Source: Saccharicrinis fermentans DSM 9555 = JCM 21142
GTDB taxonomy: Bacteria; Bacteroidota; Bacteroidia; Bacteroidales; Marinilabiliaceae
Reading direction: 5' to 3'
DNA: 64,000 bases
Assembly (NCBI RefSeq): GCF_000517085.1
Contig: NZ_KI912107.1
Coordinates: 1,426,398-1,490,397 of the forward strand
Shown here: piece after piece, positions 51,152 through 60,623 of the stretch
Numbering within the stretch: position 1 is the first letter of the stretch
Layout: the number at the start of each line of letters is the position of its first letter
Notes under the pieces: model-generated
Databases searched by the model: none
Told to the model about the DNA's origin: nothing
Seen by the model: only the letters and a program-made list of their open reading frames with translations
Position numbers and translations under genes: made by a program

Positions 51152-53371
51152 CTAAATAGTTGGAATTGTAAAGGTGAAGGTAGATCCATTGTTGAGATCT
51201 GATTCTACATATATTTCGCCACCCAAAAGGTGAATCAAACTTTTTGATATGGATAAGCCGAGTCCTGTTCCTGAAAGTAGTTTCTTGGTGGTTTTTTCTG
51301 CCTGTCTGAAACGGTCAAATATAATAGCTTGATCTTCAGGGGATATCCCTTCGCCAGTGTCGGATACACTGATAGTGAGAATATGGTTTTTATTTTGTTT
51401 GTACATAAGTACAATTTCTCCTTCGTGGGTAAATTTAACGGCGTTAGATATTAGATTTAAGATAATCTGTTGCAGTCTGAATGGATCAGAATAGATGTAA
51501 TTAGTGGGTGTATTTGATTCTTTGTCTACAATCAATGATATGGATTTGTTTCCTGCTTTAATAAGTGAATTGCCGGCAAATTGTATGTTATTTAATATCT
51601 TATGAAGATCGAATTTTTCTTTTCGAATCATTAATTGTCCTGATTCTATTTTAGAAAGATCCACAATATCATTGATCAGATGTAACAGGGTTTCCCCGCT
51701 ATTCTTTATCTGGGACAAATAGTTTGATTTTTCATCTTCTTTCAATTCATGACACATCAAAATATCGGAGAAACCTAGTATGGCATTCATGGGTGTTCTT
51801 ATTTCATGACTCATGTTTGCAAGAAATGACGATTTTAAACGGTCACTTTCTTCGGCTCTTTCTTTGGCTATTTTTAGTTGTGCTTCAAATTCTTTTTGTG
51901 ATGATATTTCCATAATAATTCCGGTGAGTCGCAAGGGTTTATCATTTAAATCGCGCTCTGTTATTTTTCCACTGATGGAGAAATAACGTAATGTGCCATT
52001 TTTAGTGTACATCTGAATTTCTAACTTAAAAATAGGTTCAATACCTTTTAAATGAAGAATTAAAGCTTCTTTTATTTGAGGTAAATCATCTGGCTTGAAC
52101 AATTTTCGCCAGTTACTGATGTCTATTTTTAACTCTCTGGAAGACCGATAGCCTAAAAGTGTAGCGAAGTTATTATTATAAATCATATTTCTTGATCGTA
52201 ACTGAATATCCCACAATCCTTCATTGGCACCATTTAAAGCCAACTCTAGTCTTTCCTCACTTTCTATCAGCTTTAACTCTATGTTTTTTCGTTTAATAAT
52301 ATTGGTCATCAGAAATAGAATAATGATAATCAATATAATTAATGCACTTAAAAAGTATAATAATTGCTTCTTGAATTTAATATATGATGGGATAGTCTTG
52401 TTCTCAAAAACAGCATTAGAGGGTAGGTGTTGTTCATTCAGTTTGTATCTTTTAATAAGATTGAAATCAAATTTTAACCTGTATTTTGTATCCATCAAAT
52501 TTTCTATATGTTGATTCGGATTTTCAATGCGTTTTTTTAATATATGAGCGGCATCATAGCCTTGATCGTAGGATGATATAAGACTTCCTCCTACAATGAA
52601 ATCTCCCAACAAAAAATCCCAAAAGCTATAGATGGGTATGTGTATGTCCTTCAATAATTCTTCTCCTACATGTTTTATTTCTACAGGAATTTTGTATTTG
52701 TCTGTATATAGGCTTAATAGAACGATGGCTTTGCGTTCTGGAATTATATTTTTTAATCTTTTTTTAAAGTCATTGTAATTACTGCCATCCAAAATGATGT
52801 ATGGCTGTTGTGGTTTGTATTGGCTTAAAACATCTAAAAATTGTTGTAAAAATATTTTTCCTGAAAGAGTTTGATCCGATATGACCACAAGTGAATCGAT
52901 GGATGGTTGAAGCTGAAAGATGGCATTCAGTGTATTACGAACATCTAATTCTTCTTTTACCCCTTTTATTCTGTTTTGATTATACTTTAATTGATGAATA
53001 TTGTTGACACCACATACTACTACTGGAATATTTTTGTTCCATATGTGATCACCTTTTTTTAAAAAGAAGTCGAAAGCATAATTGTCGGCACATATAATTC
53101 CATCTAAGGCTATATCACTATATTTGTATTTGTACAGATTTTCCAGTTCATAGAAGAAGCCTTTGTTTTGAAAGCGTTTATAGTCCATGTATTCTACAAA
53201 TACACGTGTTTTATGTTTGGGCTGCATGCCATTTATTACGCCTTGGGTTAATTGATCTGTCCATTCATAGCCGGTATGGTAGGAGTGGAGTAGCAGAATA
53301 TTCGTTATTTTTTCTCCCTGAACTTCTAGGCAGGATAATAGCAATAGGAAGATTGTTAAAAATAATTTCAT
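51152..53371 (-). CDS. Sensor histidine kinase with periplasmic ABC-type binding domain
   Basis: A 739-residue hybrid-length sensor kinase from ATG 53371 (signal/anchor L-F-L-T-I-F-L-L-L-L-S-C). A periplasmic substrate-binding-protein-like domain (about 20-325; L-L-L-H-S-Y-H-T-G-Y-E-W) is followed by a membrane segment (about 335-357), a PAS domain (about 372-495), the HisKA box N-M-S-H-E-I-R-T-P-M-N-A-I-L-G-F with the phospho-acceptor His, and HATPase motifs (N-L-I-S-N-A-V-K-F-T, D-T-G-E-G-I, G-T-G-L-G-L). No receiver or output domain and no response regulator gene is adjacent, so its partner lies elsewhere. Confidence 0.9.
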   Translation of the reverse strand: MKLFLTIFLLLLSCLEVQGEKITNILLLHSYHTGYEWTDQLTQGVINGMQPKHKTRVFVEYMDYKRFQNKGFFYELENLYKYKYSDIALDGIICADNYAFDFFLKKGDHIWNKNIPVVVCGVNNIHQLKYNQNRIKGVKEELDVRNTLNAIFQLQPSIDSLVVISDQTLSGKIFLQQFLDVLSQYKPQQPYIILDGSNYNDFKKRLKNIIPERKAIVLLSLYTDKYKIPVEIKHVGEELLKDIHIPIYSFWDFLLGDFIVGGSLISSYDQGYDAAHILKKRIENPNQHIENLMDTKYRLKFDFNLIKRYKLNEQHLPSNAVFENKTIPSYIKFKKQLLYFLSALIILIIIILFLMTNIIKRKNIELKLIESEERLELALNGANEGLWDIQLRSRNMIYNNNFATLLGYRSSRELKIDISNWRKLFKPDDLPQIKEALILHLKGIEPIFKLEIQMYTKNGTLRYFSISGKITERDLNDKPLRLTGIIMEISSQKEFEAQLKIAKERAEESDRLKSSFLANMSHEIRTPMNAILGFSDILMCHELKEDEKSNYLSQIKNSGETLLHLINDIVDLSKIESGQLMIRKEKFDLHKILNNIQFAGNSLIKAGNKSISLIVDKESNTPTNYIYSDPFRLQQIILNLISNAVKFTHEGEIVLMYKQNKNHILTISVSDTGEGISPEDQAIIFDRFRQAEKTTKKLLSGTGLGLSISKSLIHLLGGEIYVESDLNNGSTFTFTIPTI

Positions 53372-53419
53372 GTTCTTTAGCTGAAAAATCGTTGGTTTAG
53401 GTATCAAGTATTCATTCAT

Positions 53420-53842
53420 GTTAGTGAGCTATAGAAAAAGATATGACCGTTGTTCTGCCATTAAAGAAATGAGATACACATTCAATATGCTTAAATTCAT
53501 TTTCAATGTATATATAAGTTTAAGTAAAAAAATAGGCACCCATGTGTTATAATTTCTTGGTATGGCCAGTTCATAGGCTGCACAATTTTATTGATTGTAT
53601 ATGATTAAGACATTATAAACGATCGATTTACTAAAGATATAAAAAAAGTTGGAATGAGCTGTACGAAAAAATGAATCAGAAAACAACGAAATGTCTTTCT
53701 TGTGGAAGCAAAAGATATATTAAATGCGTAGTGACGTGTATGAGAATAATAAATATTTAAAAGATATGCCTTTTTATACTACTTTTAAATGAGGGGTATT
53801 TTAGAATATGTCGTCTAAATTTCAAAATAGCATTACAACCAT
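53420..53842. other. Intergenic, about 420 bp, with one small open frame
   Basis: Upstream region of the sigma factor operon. Apart from a 29-codon frame at 53671-53760 I see nothing recognisable and no standard TAnnTTTG promoter, as expected if the sigma factor reads its own promoter. Confidence 0.45.
53671..53760 (+). other. Small ORF with CxxC zinc-ribbon-like pattern (29 aa)
   Basis: ATG to TAA encodes M-N-Q-K-T-T-K-C-L-S-C-G-S-K-R-Y-I-K-C followed by a second Cys four residues on. C-L-S-C-G-S and later Cys residues resemble a tiny zinc ribbon. No ribosome-binding site is evident; it may be a chance frame. Confidence 0.25.
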
Positions 53843-54421
53843 ATGGTGCAATCAGATAAAGAGCTTGTAAATCAAATATTGGAGGGCGATATCCAAAGCT
53901 TTGAAACCTTGGTGAATGAGTTTAAGGAGCGGGTAATGAATATTTGCTATTCCTACACCAACGACTTAAGCGATGCTGAGGATATTTCGCAGGAGGTGTT
54001 TGTTGAGATCTTCAAATCATTGAGAAAGTTCAAAGGAGAATCTTCCTTGTCAACATGGGTGTTTAGAATTGCTTCTAATAAATCACTGGATCATATTCGT
54101 AAGCAAAAAAGGACAAAAAGGGGAGCCGGATTAACATCTTATATCAATGATTTTAAAAATAATGATTGGTCCGTAGATCATATGAATCATCCGGATGAAG
54201 AAATGATGCAAAATCAAAGGAAAGAACTGTTATATAAGGGCCTCTCAAAACTCTCAGGTAGACAAAAAGAGGCTTTTGTGCTCACGCAGATCGAAGGAAT
54301 GAATCAACAGATGGTTAGCAAAATGATGAATACCTCTGTAAAGAGTGTTGAATCGCTGGTTATGAGAGCACGTAAAAAGTTGAAAGCAATACTTGAAAAG
54401 CAAATAAAAGAATATTTGTAA
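53843..54421 (+). CDS. ECF RNA polymerase sigma factor
   Basis: A 192-residue extracytoplasmic-function sigma factor. Region 2 contains D-A-E-D-I-S-Q-E-V-F-V-E-I-F, and after W-V-F-R-I-A-S-N-K-S-L-D-H-I-R-K comes region 4 with L-S-G-R-Q-K-E-A-F-V-L and the helix V-S-K-M-M-N-T-S-V-K-S-V-E-S-L. It heads a long same-strand cluster with a membrane-anchored partner and Spy-like proteins, so it likely answers envelope stress and drives the genes downstream. Confidence 0.93.
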   Translation: MVQSDKELVNQILEGDIQSFETLVNEFKERVMNICYSYTNDLSDAEDISQEVFVEIFKSLRKFKGESSLSTWVFRIASNKSLDHIRKQKRTKRGAGLTSYINDFKNNDWSVDHMNHPDEEMMQNQRKELLYKGLSKLSGRQKEAFVLTQIEGMNQQMVSKMMNTSVKSVESLVMRARKKLKAILEKQIKEYL

Positions 54422-54463
54422 AAAAATAGTGAGGGATGAATAAAATGTTGACGTCTAATAAAG

Positions 54464-54470
54464 AAAGGAG
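54464..54470 (+). promoter_or_regulatory. Shine-Dalgarno-like AAAGGAG deciding a start
   Basis: AAAGGAG lies 7 bp before ATG 54478, an unusually good match for this genus-level group, and supports 54478 rather than 54436 as the start of the next gene. Confidence 0.5.
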
Positions 54471-54477
54471 AACGATC

Positions 54478-54816
54478 ATGAAGAAGCTTAATGAAAATAT
54501 AGAAAACGAAATTGACCTTATATTGCAAAGCGGTGTGAAAAAAGATAGGGTAAAGACGTCTCCTTTTTTTACAACACGTGTAATGGGTAAGGTTGAACAG
54601 TTGGAAACAGAATCTGTATGGTTACCCAGATTATCCGCTATTTTGCGACCAGCTTTAGTTTTGCTGGTCATCGTTAATGTAATTAATTACTACGTCTATG
54701 ATGCTTCGATGGCCATGGATACTTCCAACGAAAGTGGTGTGGAATTAGCTGCAAATGATTATGCAGCCTGGAATAGCGATTTTATTTTGACAGATGATGT
54801 TCTGCTTGATAATTAA
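54478..54816 (+). CDS. Probable membrane-anchored anti-sigma-like partner
   Basis: A 112-residue protein: an N-terminal helical cytoplasmic part (about 1-45) with S-P-F-F-T-T-R-V-M-G-K-V-E, one membrane segment (about 55-75; P-A-L-V-L-L-V-I-V-N-V-I) and a short acidic periplasmic tail. Position right after an ECF sigma gene and topology fit an anti-sigma factor or its scaffold, although no zinc-anti-sigma H-x-x-x-C-x-x-C motif is present. Alternative start 54436. Confidence 0.65.
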   Translation: MKKLNENIENEIDLILQSGVKKDRVKTSPFFTTRVMGKVEQLETESVWLPRLSAILRPALVLLVIVNVINYYVYDASMAMDTSNESGVELAANDYAAWNSDFILTDDVLLDN

Positions 54817-54825
54817 TAATTTAAG

Positions 54826-55365
54826 ATGGATAAAAAACATTATATCATTATCATTGCCTTTCTGGTTGTCTTGAATATCTTTTCATGGAGGATTTGGTGG
54901 GATTCACCTACTCCTAAGAGTAATAATGACAAAGAACAAGTTGGTAATGGATCCGGACGGAGAGGCGGCAAAGATAGTAAGAACTTTTTTGCCGAGAAAC
55001 TAAAATTAAGTCCTGCACAAAAAATAGAATTTGCTAAATTAAAAGCATCCTACTCAGTTAATGTGGAGGCTGTTAAGGACAGCATGAATATTGTTCGAAA
55101 GCTTTTGTTAAGCACTATTACCGATACCAGCCACAATGCTTCCAGTGAGCTATTGTTTAAAGACATGGCTAGCTATAAATTACAGATGGAGCAGTTGACA
55201 ATGCAGTACTTTGTAAATATGAGAAGTTTATGTAATGAGAAACAAAAGAGAATGTTTGATGAGCTGATGACCCGAATTATGGATCCTTCAGCTCGACATA
55301 AAGAACGTGGGAAATTCCGTAATCGCAAAAGAGGTGAGGGAACGGAGCATCCCCAGAAAAACTAA
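54826..55365 (+). CDS. Membrane-anchored Spy/CnrX-like periplasmic protein
   Basis: A 179-residue protein with an N-terminal anchor (about 6-22) and a periplasmic four-helix type domain: L-K-L-S-P-A-Q-K-I-E-F-A-K-L-K (LTxxQ-like) and M-R-S-L-C-N-E-K-Q-K-R-M-F-D. This resembles the heavy-metal-sensor/Spy-CpxP family. The tail is basic. It lies 9 bp after the anti-sigma-like gene. Probably senses or buffers misfolded protein or metal in the periplasm. Confidence 0.75.
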   Translation: MDKKHYIIIIAFLVVLNIFSWRIWWDSPTPKSNNDKEQVGNGSGRRGGKDSKNFFAEKLKLSPAQKIEFAKLKASYSVNVEAVKDSMNIVRKLLLSTITDTSHNASSELLFKDMASYKLQMEQLTMQYFVNMRSLCNEKQKRMFDELMTRIMDPSARHKERGKFRNRKRGEGTEHPQKN

Positions 55366-55521
55366 AATGTCAGGCTAGAAGCGTGTTGTAACAATGAAAA
55401 CGCTCAGGTTTATATGCATATTCGATTACTAGTGTCTTATGTGAATATTAACTTTTGAAGTCGGGAAACGATTTTAGCCTTATTAACAGATTGAGTGATT
55501 ATTTATAAAAAAAAAAGAACG

Positions 55522-56100
55522 ATGAAAGCAAATAAAATAGTAAGATTAATGATTGCCGTTGCCCTAGTAGGGGTATTGATTGTTGGAAGCGCATGGGGTT
55601 ATAACGATCAGGATGGCCGAAGGGATAGAACAGGACATGGTAGATTTGACGCACAAAAGGGGTTGGATTTGACAGATGCACAGATGAAGGAAATAAAAGC
55701 TCTGAGAATTTCCTTTACCAAGGAAATGACTCCGGTAAAAAATAAGATCGGTATTAAAATGGCTGAACTCAAAGCTGCTTCTACTGGAGATAATGTAGAT
55801 ACCAAAAAAGTCAATAAATTGTTGGAAGAAATAGGTGAACTTAAAACTGAAGTAGCTAAAAAAAGTTTTACTAACAGACTAAAAGTTCGTAGTTTATTGT
55901 CTGAAGATCAAAAAGTTATGTTTGATGCCAATGCCGGAAGAGGACATAAAGGAAGACATGGTAAAGCCATGCGCCAGGGTAAACAGCCTCGCCAAGGTGC
56001 AGCTCATAAAGGAATGAGGAGACAAGGAGGTCAGGATAGAAGATTTGGAGGCGCTGATGCCAATTGTGATGTGGATTTAGAAAATAATATTCAAGGATAA
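55522..56100 (+). CDS. Spy/CpxP-like periplasmic protein
   Basis: A 192-residue secreted protein from ATG 55522 (signal peptide ending G-S-A-W-G). The core has L-D-L-T-D-A-Q-M-K-E-I-K-A-L-R (LTxxQ-type motif) and L-L-S-E-D-Q-K-V-M-F-D, as in Spy/CpxP chaperones. The C-terminus is a Gly/Arg/His/Lys-rich tail (about 140-175), possibly metal- or surface-binding. A second Spy-like gene in the same cluster strengthens an envelope-stress function. A strong terminator follows. Confidence 0.8.
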   Translation: MKANKIVRLMIAVALVGVLIVGSAWGYNDQDGRRDRTGHGRFDAQKGLDLTDAQMKEIKALRISFTKEMTPVKNKIGIKMAELKAASTGDNVDTKKVNKLLEEIGELKTEVAKKSFTNRLKVRSLLSEDQKVMFDANAGRGHKGRHGKAMRQGKQPRQGAAHKGMRRQGGQDRRFGGADANCDVDLENNIQG

Positions 56101-56116
56101 GGGTGATTTGGTTAGG

Positions 56117-56190
56117 CTACAAGGGGAGTGTCTGTTTTAGCCTGATTTATTCATGAATAGGTCAGGCTAGTTGCTCCCTTGTAGTTTTTT
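56117..56190 (+). terminator. Large nested hairpin terminator
   Basis: Outer stem CTACAAGGGGAG/CTCCCTTGTAG (one bulge), inner stem TAGCCTGA/TCAGGCTA and a self-complementary centre TATTCATGAATA, then six T. It lies between the Spy-like and ABC transporter genes and splits the cluster into two transcription units, or attenuates it. Confidence 0.8.
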
Positions 56191-57198
56191 GTGAAGTATG
56201 CAAAAATTATTCTTTTAACACTATTCATATTACAGCGCTATTTTATAGTGCTTTTATCTATATTTAGTCATAATCATATAACGTTAAAAATATCTACATT
56301 GAATATATCTATTCAAAATCTGAACAAAGTATATGGTAATAACTATCAGGCGCTTACTGATGTTAACTTGAATATTGAACCAGGAATGTTCGGTTTACTG
56401 GGACCTAACGGTGCGGGAAAGTCTACCTTAATGAAAATTCTGGTTACTTTGTTGAGCCCTTCCACTGGTGAAATCATGGTGAATGGTATGCCACTGAGTA
56501 AAAATAGAAAAGAGGTAAGGTCAATGATTGGGTACCTACCGCAGGATTTTCGTTTTTTTGCTAAGTTAAAAACCTATGAGTTTTTAGATTACGCCGCTTC
56601 TTTAGCAGGTATTACTAGCCGAAAAGAGAGAAGAAACGAAGTGGAGAAACTACTGGAACAAGTGGGTTTATATGAAGTTCGCAATCGTTATGCCAATAAG
56701 CTTTCAGGTGGGATGAAACGTAGGTTGGGTATTGCGCAAGCCATTGTGGGTGATCCTAAAATGGTGATAGTGGATGAACCTACCACCGGACTTGATCCAG
56801 AAGAACGTATTCGTTTTAGAAATATACTGACCGACCTCAGTCAAAGAGATGTTATCATTATATTATCCACGCATATTGTGGGAGATATATCCAGTACATG
56901 TACACAGATGGCACTACTTAATGAAGGTAAAATAGGTTTCAAAGGTAGCCCCAATCAGTTTTTAGAAATGTCCAGAGGAAAGGTTTGGCGGACACATGTG
57001 AATTTTGACTTGATGGAAGAGTTTAAACAAAAATATCCAGTGATTACGACAATTCCTGATGCGAAAGGTTATGAGGTGGAGTTGATCGCTCCAAATTCAG
57101 ACGATTTTGAAGGTTTGTCCATTGAACCAAACTTGGAACATGCTTATGTTTATTTTATGGAGTATGTGGCAGGACAGGAGAAAATCATGCAGCCATAG
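56191..57198 (+). CDS. ABC transporter ATP-binding protein
   Basis: An ATPase subunit with G-P-N-G-A-G-K-S-T (Walker A), L-S-G-G-M-K-R-R (signature) and V-I-V-D-E-P-T-T-G-L-D-P (Walker B). Homology begins at N-I-S-I-Q-N-L-N-K-V-Y-G, so translation may start at TTG 56299 (299 residues), with the hydrophobic 36-residue extension from ATG 56191 being non-native. It pairs with the permease fusion encoded 75 bp downstream. Confidence 0.9.
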   Translation: MKYAKIILLTLFILQRYFIVLLSIFSHNHITLKISTLNISIQNLNKVYGNNYQALTDVNLNIEPGMFGLLGPNGAGKSTLMKILVTLLSPSTGEIMVNGMPLSKNRKEVRSMIGYLPQDFRFFAKLKTYEFLDYAASLAGITSRKERRNEVEKLLEQVGLYEVRNRYANKLSGGMKRRLGIAQAIVGDPKMVIVDEPTTGLDPEERIRFRNILTDLSQRDVIIILSTHIVGDISSTCTQMALLNEGKIGFKGSPNQFLEMSRGKVWRTHVNFDLMEEFKQKYPVITTIPDAKGYEVELIAPNSDDFEGLSIEPNLEHAYVYFMEYVAGQEKIMQP

Positions 57199-57273
57199 TT
57201 GGGGGTATGAATGCATATGTCATGTGCTAAAAGTGAATCGTTAACATAGTAAATCAAAGAAAAATGAATAGAA

Positions 57274-60200
57274 ATGCATAAGCCATTATTTACAGTTGCT
57301 CGTTTCGAAGTCAAAACATTATTACGAAGTTGGTTTTTTAGAATTTTCTCGCTGATAGCTGTTGGCCTATTGTTAGCTTTTAATATCGGTGCTGCTACAG
57401 AAATAGGCAATGCTAATTGGCCTGATAGAATGATGGTTGGAGGATTACCATATATGAATTTATGGGTCCTGAATATTGTACAGGCTATTATTGCCGTATT
57501 TCTTTCGGCCGACTTTTTAAGTAGGGATAAAAAACTAGACACAACTGAAGTTATATATGTGAGGAATATGTCTAATTTTCAGTATGTTGCAGGTAAAACA
57601 CTGGGTATTCTCTCGGTTTTCGGCGGACTGAATTTGCTTGTGCTGGCCATTACTTTTGTTATTAATTTCGTAAGCCCCGATGCTGGATTTGACATCGTGA
57701 CCTATGTTATGTATCCTCTAATTATTTCCTTTCCAACTTTAATGTTTATCCTTGGATTGTCTTTTTTTGTTATGCAATTAGTGAGAAATCAGGCAGTTAC
57801 ATTTATATTGGTATTGGGGTATATTGCCACTACTATTTTTTATCTCAAAGGGAAGCATTTTGGAGTGTGGGACTTTATCACCTTTAATACTCCCTTGGCC
57901 TATTCATCGTATGTTGGTTTTACAAACATTTCTCAGTTAGTTTTAATTAGGGGAGGCTATTTTTTAATGGGCCTTTCATTTATTCTGTTAACAATTTTTA
58001 AGTTGCCTCGTTTATCCCAGACTAAGCTGGGTAGTAAAGTAATGATATTTCCTGCTATTATTATTATGCTATTAGCGCTTTCAGGTTTTGCTTATCACGT
58101 GATTCAAAATGTGCATAATGAATCATTAATAGAACAGCAGGCACAACAAGAAAAAGCACTTCCGATTAATGCTGGTTATGAAATCTCTAATTATGATATA
58201 GTATTAGCACATCAAGGAAACAAAATAACCGGAGATGTCTCTTTTAATGTAGTTAATACAGCTCAAAATAAAGTTATTAAACAATTACAGTTTTTCTTTA
58301 ATAATGGACTTAAAGTAAATGAAGTTTTGGTTAATGGGAGCCAAGCAAGCTTTTCTCAGAAATTAAATTTTTTATATGTTCATGGTATAAAAACACCAGA
58401 AAAAATATTTTCGCTTAAAGTTTCCTTTAGTGGCACACCCAATGATAAGTTGGCTTATTTCGACTTAAGTAGAGAGGAACGAGAAGGTCTGCATCGCTAT
58501 GATCCATTGGTCGCCGGTAAAAAAAGTTGCTTTTCAACCTCCGGTTATTTATTATTAACCAAAGAGAGTTTCTGGTATCCGGTAGTCGCTGAACGAAATG
58601 CTTTCAGAATACAAAAATTCTTCACTTATAACTTGAAGATAAAATCATCCAGCGGGCTTCATTTTATATCGCAGGGAAAAAAAACGGAAAAAGACGGGTG
58701 GACCTATTTTAAGGGAGATAAACCCTATACTAAAGTCAGCCTGATTGGAGGTCCTTATCTTACCAAATCAGTGGAAGTAGATAGTGTTCAATTTGCTGTT
58801 TCGGTGCGTAATGATGGCTTCTTCTTTGAAAAGTATTTTGAAAATTTAGGAGATACCCTACCTTCACTAATTCAGGAAATAAAACAAGATTACGAAAGAA
58901 AGTTAGGGGTGAAATATCCTTATAAACGATTGTCGCTGGTAGAAATTCCCTTACATTTTTATGCACATTTTAGAGGTTGGTCTATAAGTAATGACAATAC
59001 ACAACCAGAAATGATATTTGTACCCGAAGTGGGAGCAGGAATAAGAGACTTTAACTTATCCAGTAGGGTTCAGAGCGAGCAGCAAAGAGCCAAGCGCGAT
59101 AATAAAGAGCTATTGGATAAGGAAATGGAAACAAATGTTTTTATGAACTTAATCGGAAATACTTTTGCTCAACCTGTTCAGGGGAGACGTTTTTTTAGGA
59201 GCGAAAGCAATGTGGGAAGAACCTTAGATAGCTGGAGTGCTTATTCTGTTTTTCCTTTGTATTATAATTATGTGTATAGCTTAAATGAAGATGATCTTCC
59301 TTTTTTAAATATGTGTTTGGAATCATATATGCTGAATCGGGTGCATGATTCTAATGGTCGTTTCGGTAGGATGAGTTCTACCGATAAATCTATCTTATTC
59401 TTAAATAAAAACAAGGGAAGTTTAAAAGAATTGGCAGATAAGGAAGACTTGGAAATTAGTATTGCTGATATAATGGTTACAGTCGGGAATAATCAGTTTG
59501 CCATAGCTCAATCCAGAGTTGGAGTAGATAATTTTAGTATTTATATAGATAGTTTGCTAAGGACACACCAAATGCAACTTATAGGGCAAGCGTCAGTTAA
59601 TAAGTTGATTACAGGAGATGATGGAGCCGAAAGTACTATCAATACCAATGCCAATGTGGAATTACCTTCTTTTTTGTTTGGAAAAAGTCAAGCTTATGAA
59701 TTTATTGATGGTAATAGAAAAAGATATTATGTAAGTATAGAAGTGGCCAATAAAGGTGAAACGAACGGCATTATAAAAGCCTCTTTACAGGGAGGTAGAG
59801 GCGGCAGAGGAGGCAGAGGCGGTGGAGGTCGTAGAGGAATGTCCACTAGCTTTGAGGAAATTTACCTGATTGAAAAAGGAGAGAATGTAAGAATAGGTAT
59901 TGTTGTAGACAATGCGCCACGCATGATGTCTATCCATACTTACCTGTCCAAAAATGTTCCCTCGGATACTCGTTTTCCAGTGGCTGATTTTAAAGAAGCT
60001 CCGGTTGGTTTTCAGGCGCATGTGGGTAAAATGCCCTTGGATAAAGAGGTATCAATTATTCAAGCCAACGAAACGATAGTGGATAACGAAGATGAAGGGT
60101 TTTCGGTAGTGAATACATCGGGCAGAAAAACGCTTAAAGAGGTCATCCTCACAATGCAGGATGAAGAAAATGTTGAAAATGGTTCAGAATACAAAACATT

Positions 60201-60603
60201 ATCTTTTTATCGTCCGGCCACCAGATGGACACCAGTGTTAAATTCTATGTCTTTTGGTGAGTTTACCAAATCTGTATATTATAAAAAAGCAGGGGATGGA
60301 AATGCTGTCGCCCAGTTTAAGGCAAAACTGGATGTTACAGGACGGTATAATGTTTATGCGATGATCCCTTCTCAACGATTGGGTAATTTCCGTGGTCGTG
60401 ATCCTAAGGATGCAAGCTATATCTTTACGGTACACCATGATGATGGTGAGGATTTGGTAGAAGTGCCTATTGATCAGGATGAATCAGAATGGGCGTTCCT
60501 TGGAGAATATTATTTTTCGGAAGGGGAGGCCATCGTTGAATTATCTGATAAAACAACCAAAAGAGTGGTGATTGCCGATGCTGTTAAATGGGTTAAACTT
60601 TAA
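57274..60603 (+). CDS. ABC-2-type permease fused to inactive M1-like and golvesin-like domains
   Basis: A 1109-residue protein. Residues about 1-285 hold six or seven membrane segments of an ABC-2 permease (start F-E-V-K-T-L-L-R-S-W-F-F). Residues about 300-800 resemble an M1-type peptidase N-terminal and catalytic region, but the HExxH zinc site is replaced by Asn625-Leu-Ile-Gly-Asn629, so catalysis is not expected. A Gly/Arg-rich insert lies at about 840-855. The last ~120 residues (Y-I-F-T-V-H-H-D-D-G ... V-V-I-A-D-A-V-K-W-V) match the golvesin/xanthan-lyase-type C-terminal domain. It partners the ATPase encoded upstream; what it moves or presents is unknown. Confidence 0.8.
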   Translation: MHKPLFTVARFEVKTLLRSWFFRIFSLIAVGLLLAFNIGAATEIGNANWPDRMMVGGLPYMNLWVLNIVQAIIAVFLSADFLSRDKKLDTTEVIYVRNMSNFQYVAGKTLGILSVFGGLNLLVLAITFVINFVSPDAGFDIVTYVMYPLIISFPTLMFILGLSFFVMQLVRNQAVTFILVLGYIATTIFYLKGKHFGVWDFITFNTPLAYSSYVGFTNISQLVLIRGGYFLMGLSFILLTIFKLPRLSQTKLGSKVMIFPAIIIMLLALSGFAYHVIQNVHNESLIEQQAQQEKALPINAGYEISNYDIVLAHQGNKITGDVSFNVVNTAQNKVIKQLQFFFNNGLKVNEVLVNGSQASFSQKLNFLYVHGIKTPEKIFSLKVSFSGTPNDKLAYFDLSREEREGLHRYDPLVAGKKSCFSTSGYLLLTKESFWYPVVAERNAFRIQKFFTYNLKIKSSSGLHFISQGKKTEKDGWTYFKGDKPYTKVSLIGGPYLTKSVEVDSVQFAVSVRNDGFFFEKYFENLGDTLPSLIQEIKQDYERKLGVKYPYKRLSLVEIPLHFYAHFRGWSISNDNTQPEMIFVPEVGAGIRDFNLSSRVQSEQQRAKRDNKELLDKEMETNVFMNLIGNTFAQPVQGRRFFRSESNVGRTLDSWSAYSVFPLYYNYVYSLNEDDLPFLNMCLESYMLNRVHDSNGRFGRMSSTDKSILFLNKNKGSLKELADKEDLEISIADIMVTVGNNQFAIAQSRVGVDNFSIYIDSLLRTHQMQLIGQASVNKLITGDDGAESTINTNANVELPSFLFGKSQAYEFIDGNRKRYYVSIEVANKGETNGIIKASLQGGRGGRGGRGGGGRRGMSTSFEEIYLIEKGENVRIGIVVDNAPRMMSIHTYLSKNVPSDTRFPVADFKEAPVGFQAHVGKMPLDKEVSIIQANETIVDNEDEGFSVVNTSGRKTLKEVILTMQDEENVENGSEYKTLSFYRPATRWTPVLNSMSFGEFTKSVYYKKAGDGNAVAQFKAKLDVTGRYNVYAMIPSQRLGNFRGRDPKDASYIFTVHHDDGEDLVEVPIDQDESEWAFLGEYYFSEGEAIVELSDKTTKRVVIADAVKWVKL

Positions 60604-60623
60604 AAAATTACAACTTAAATTAT

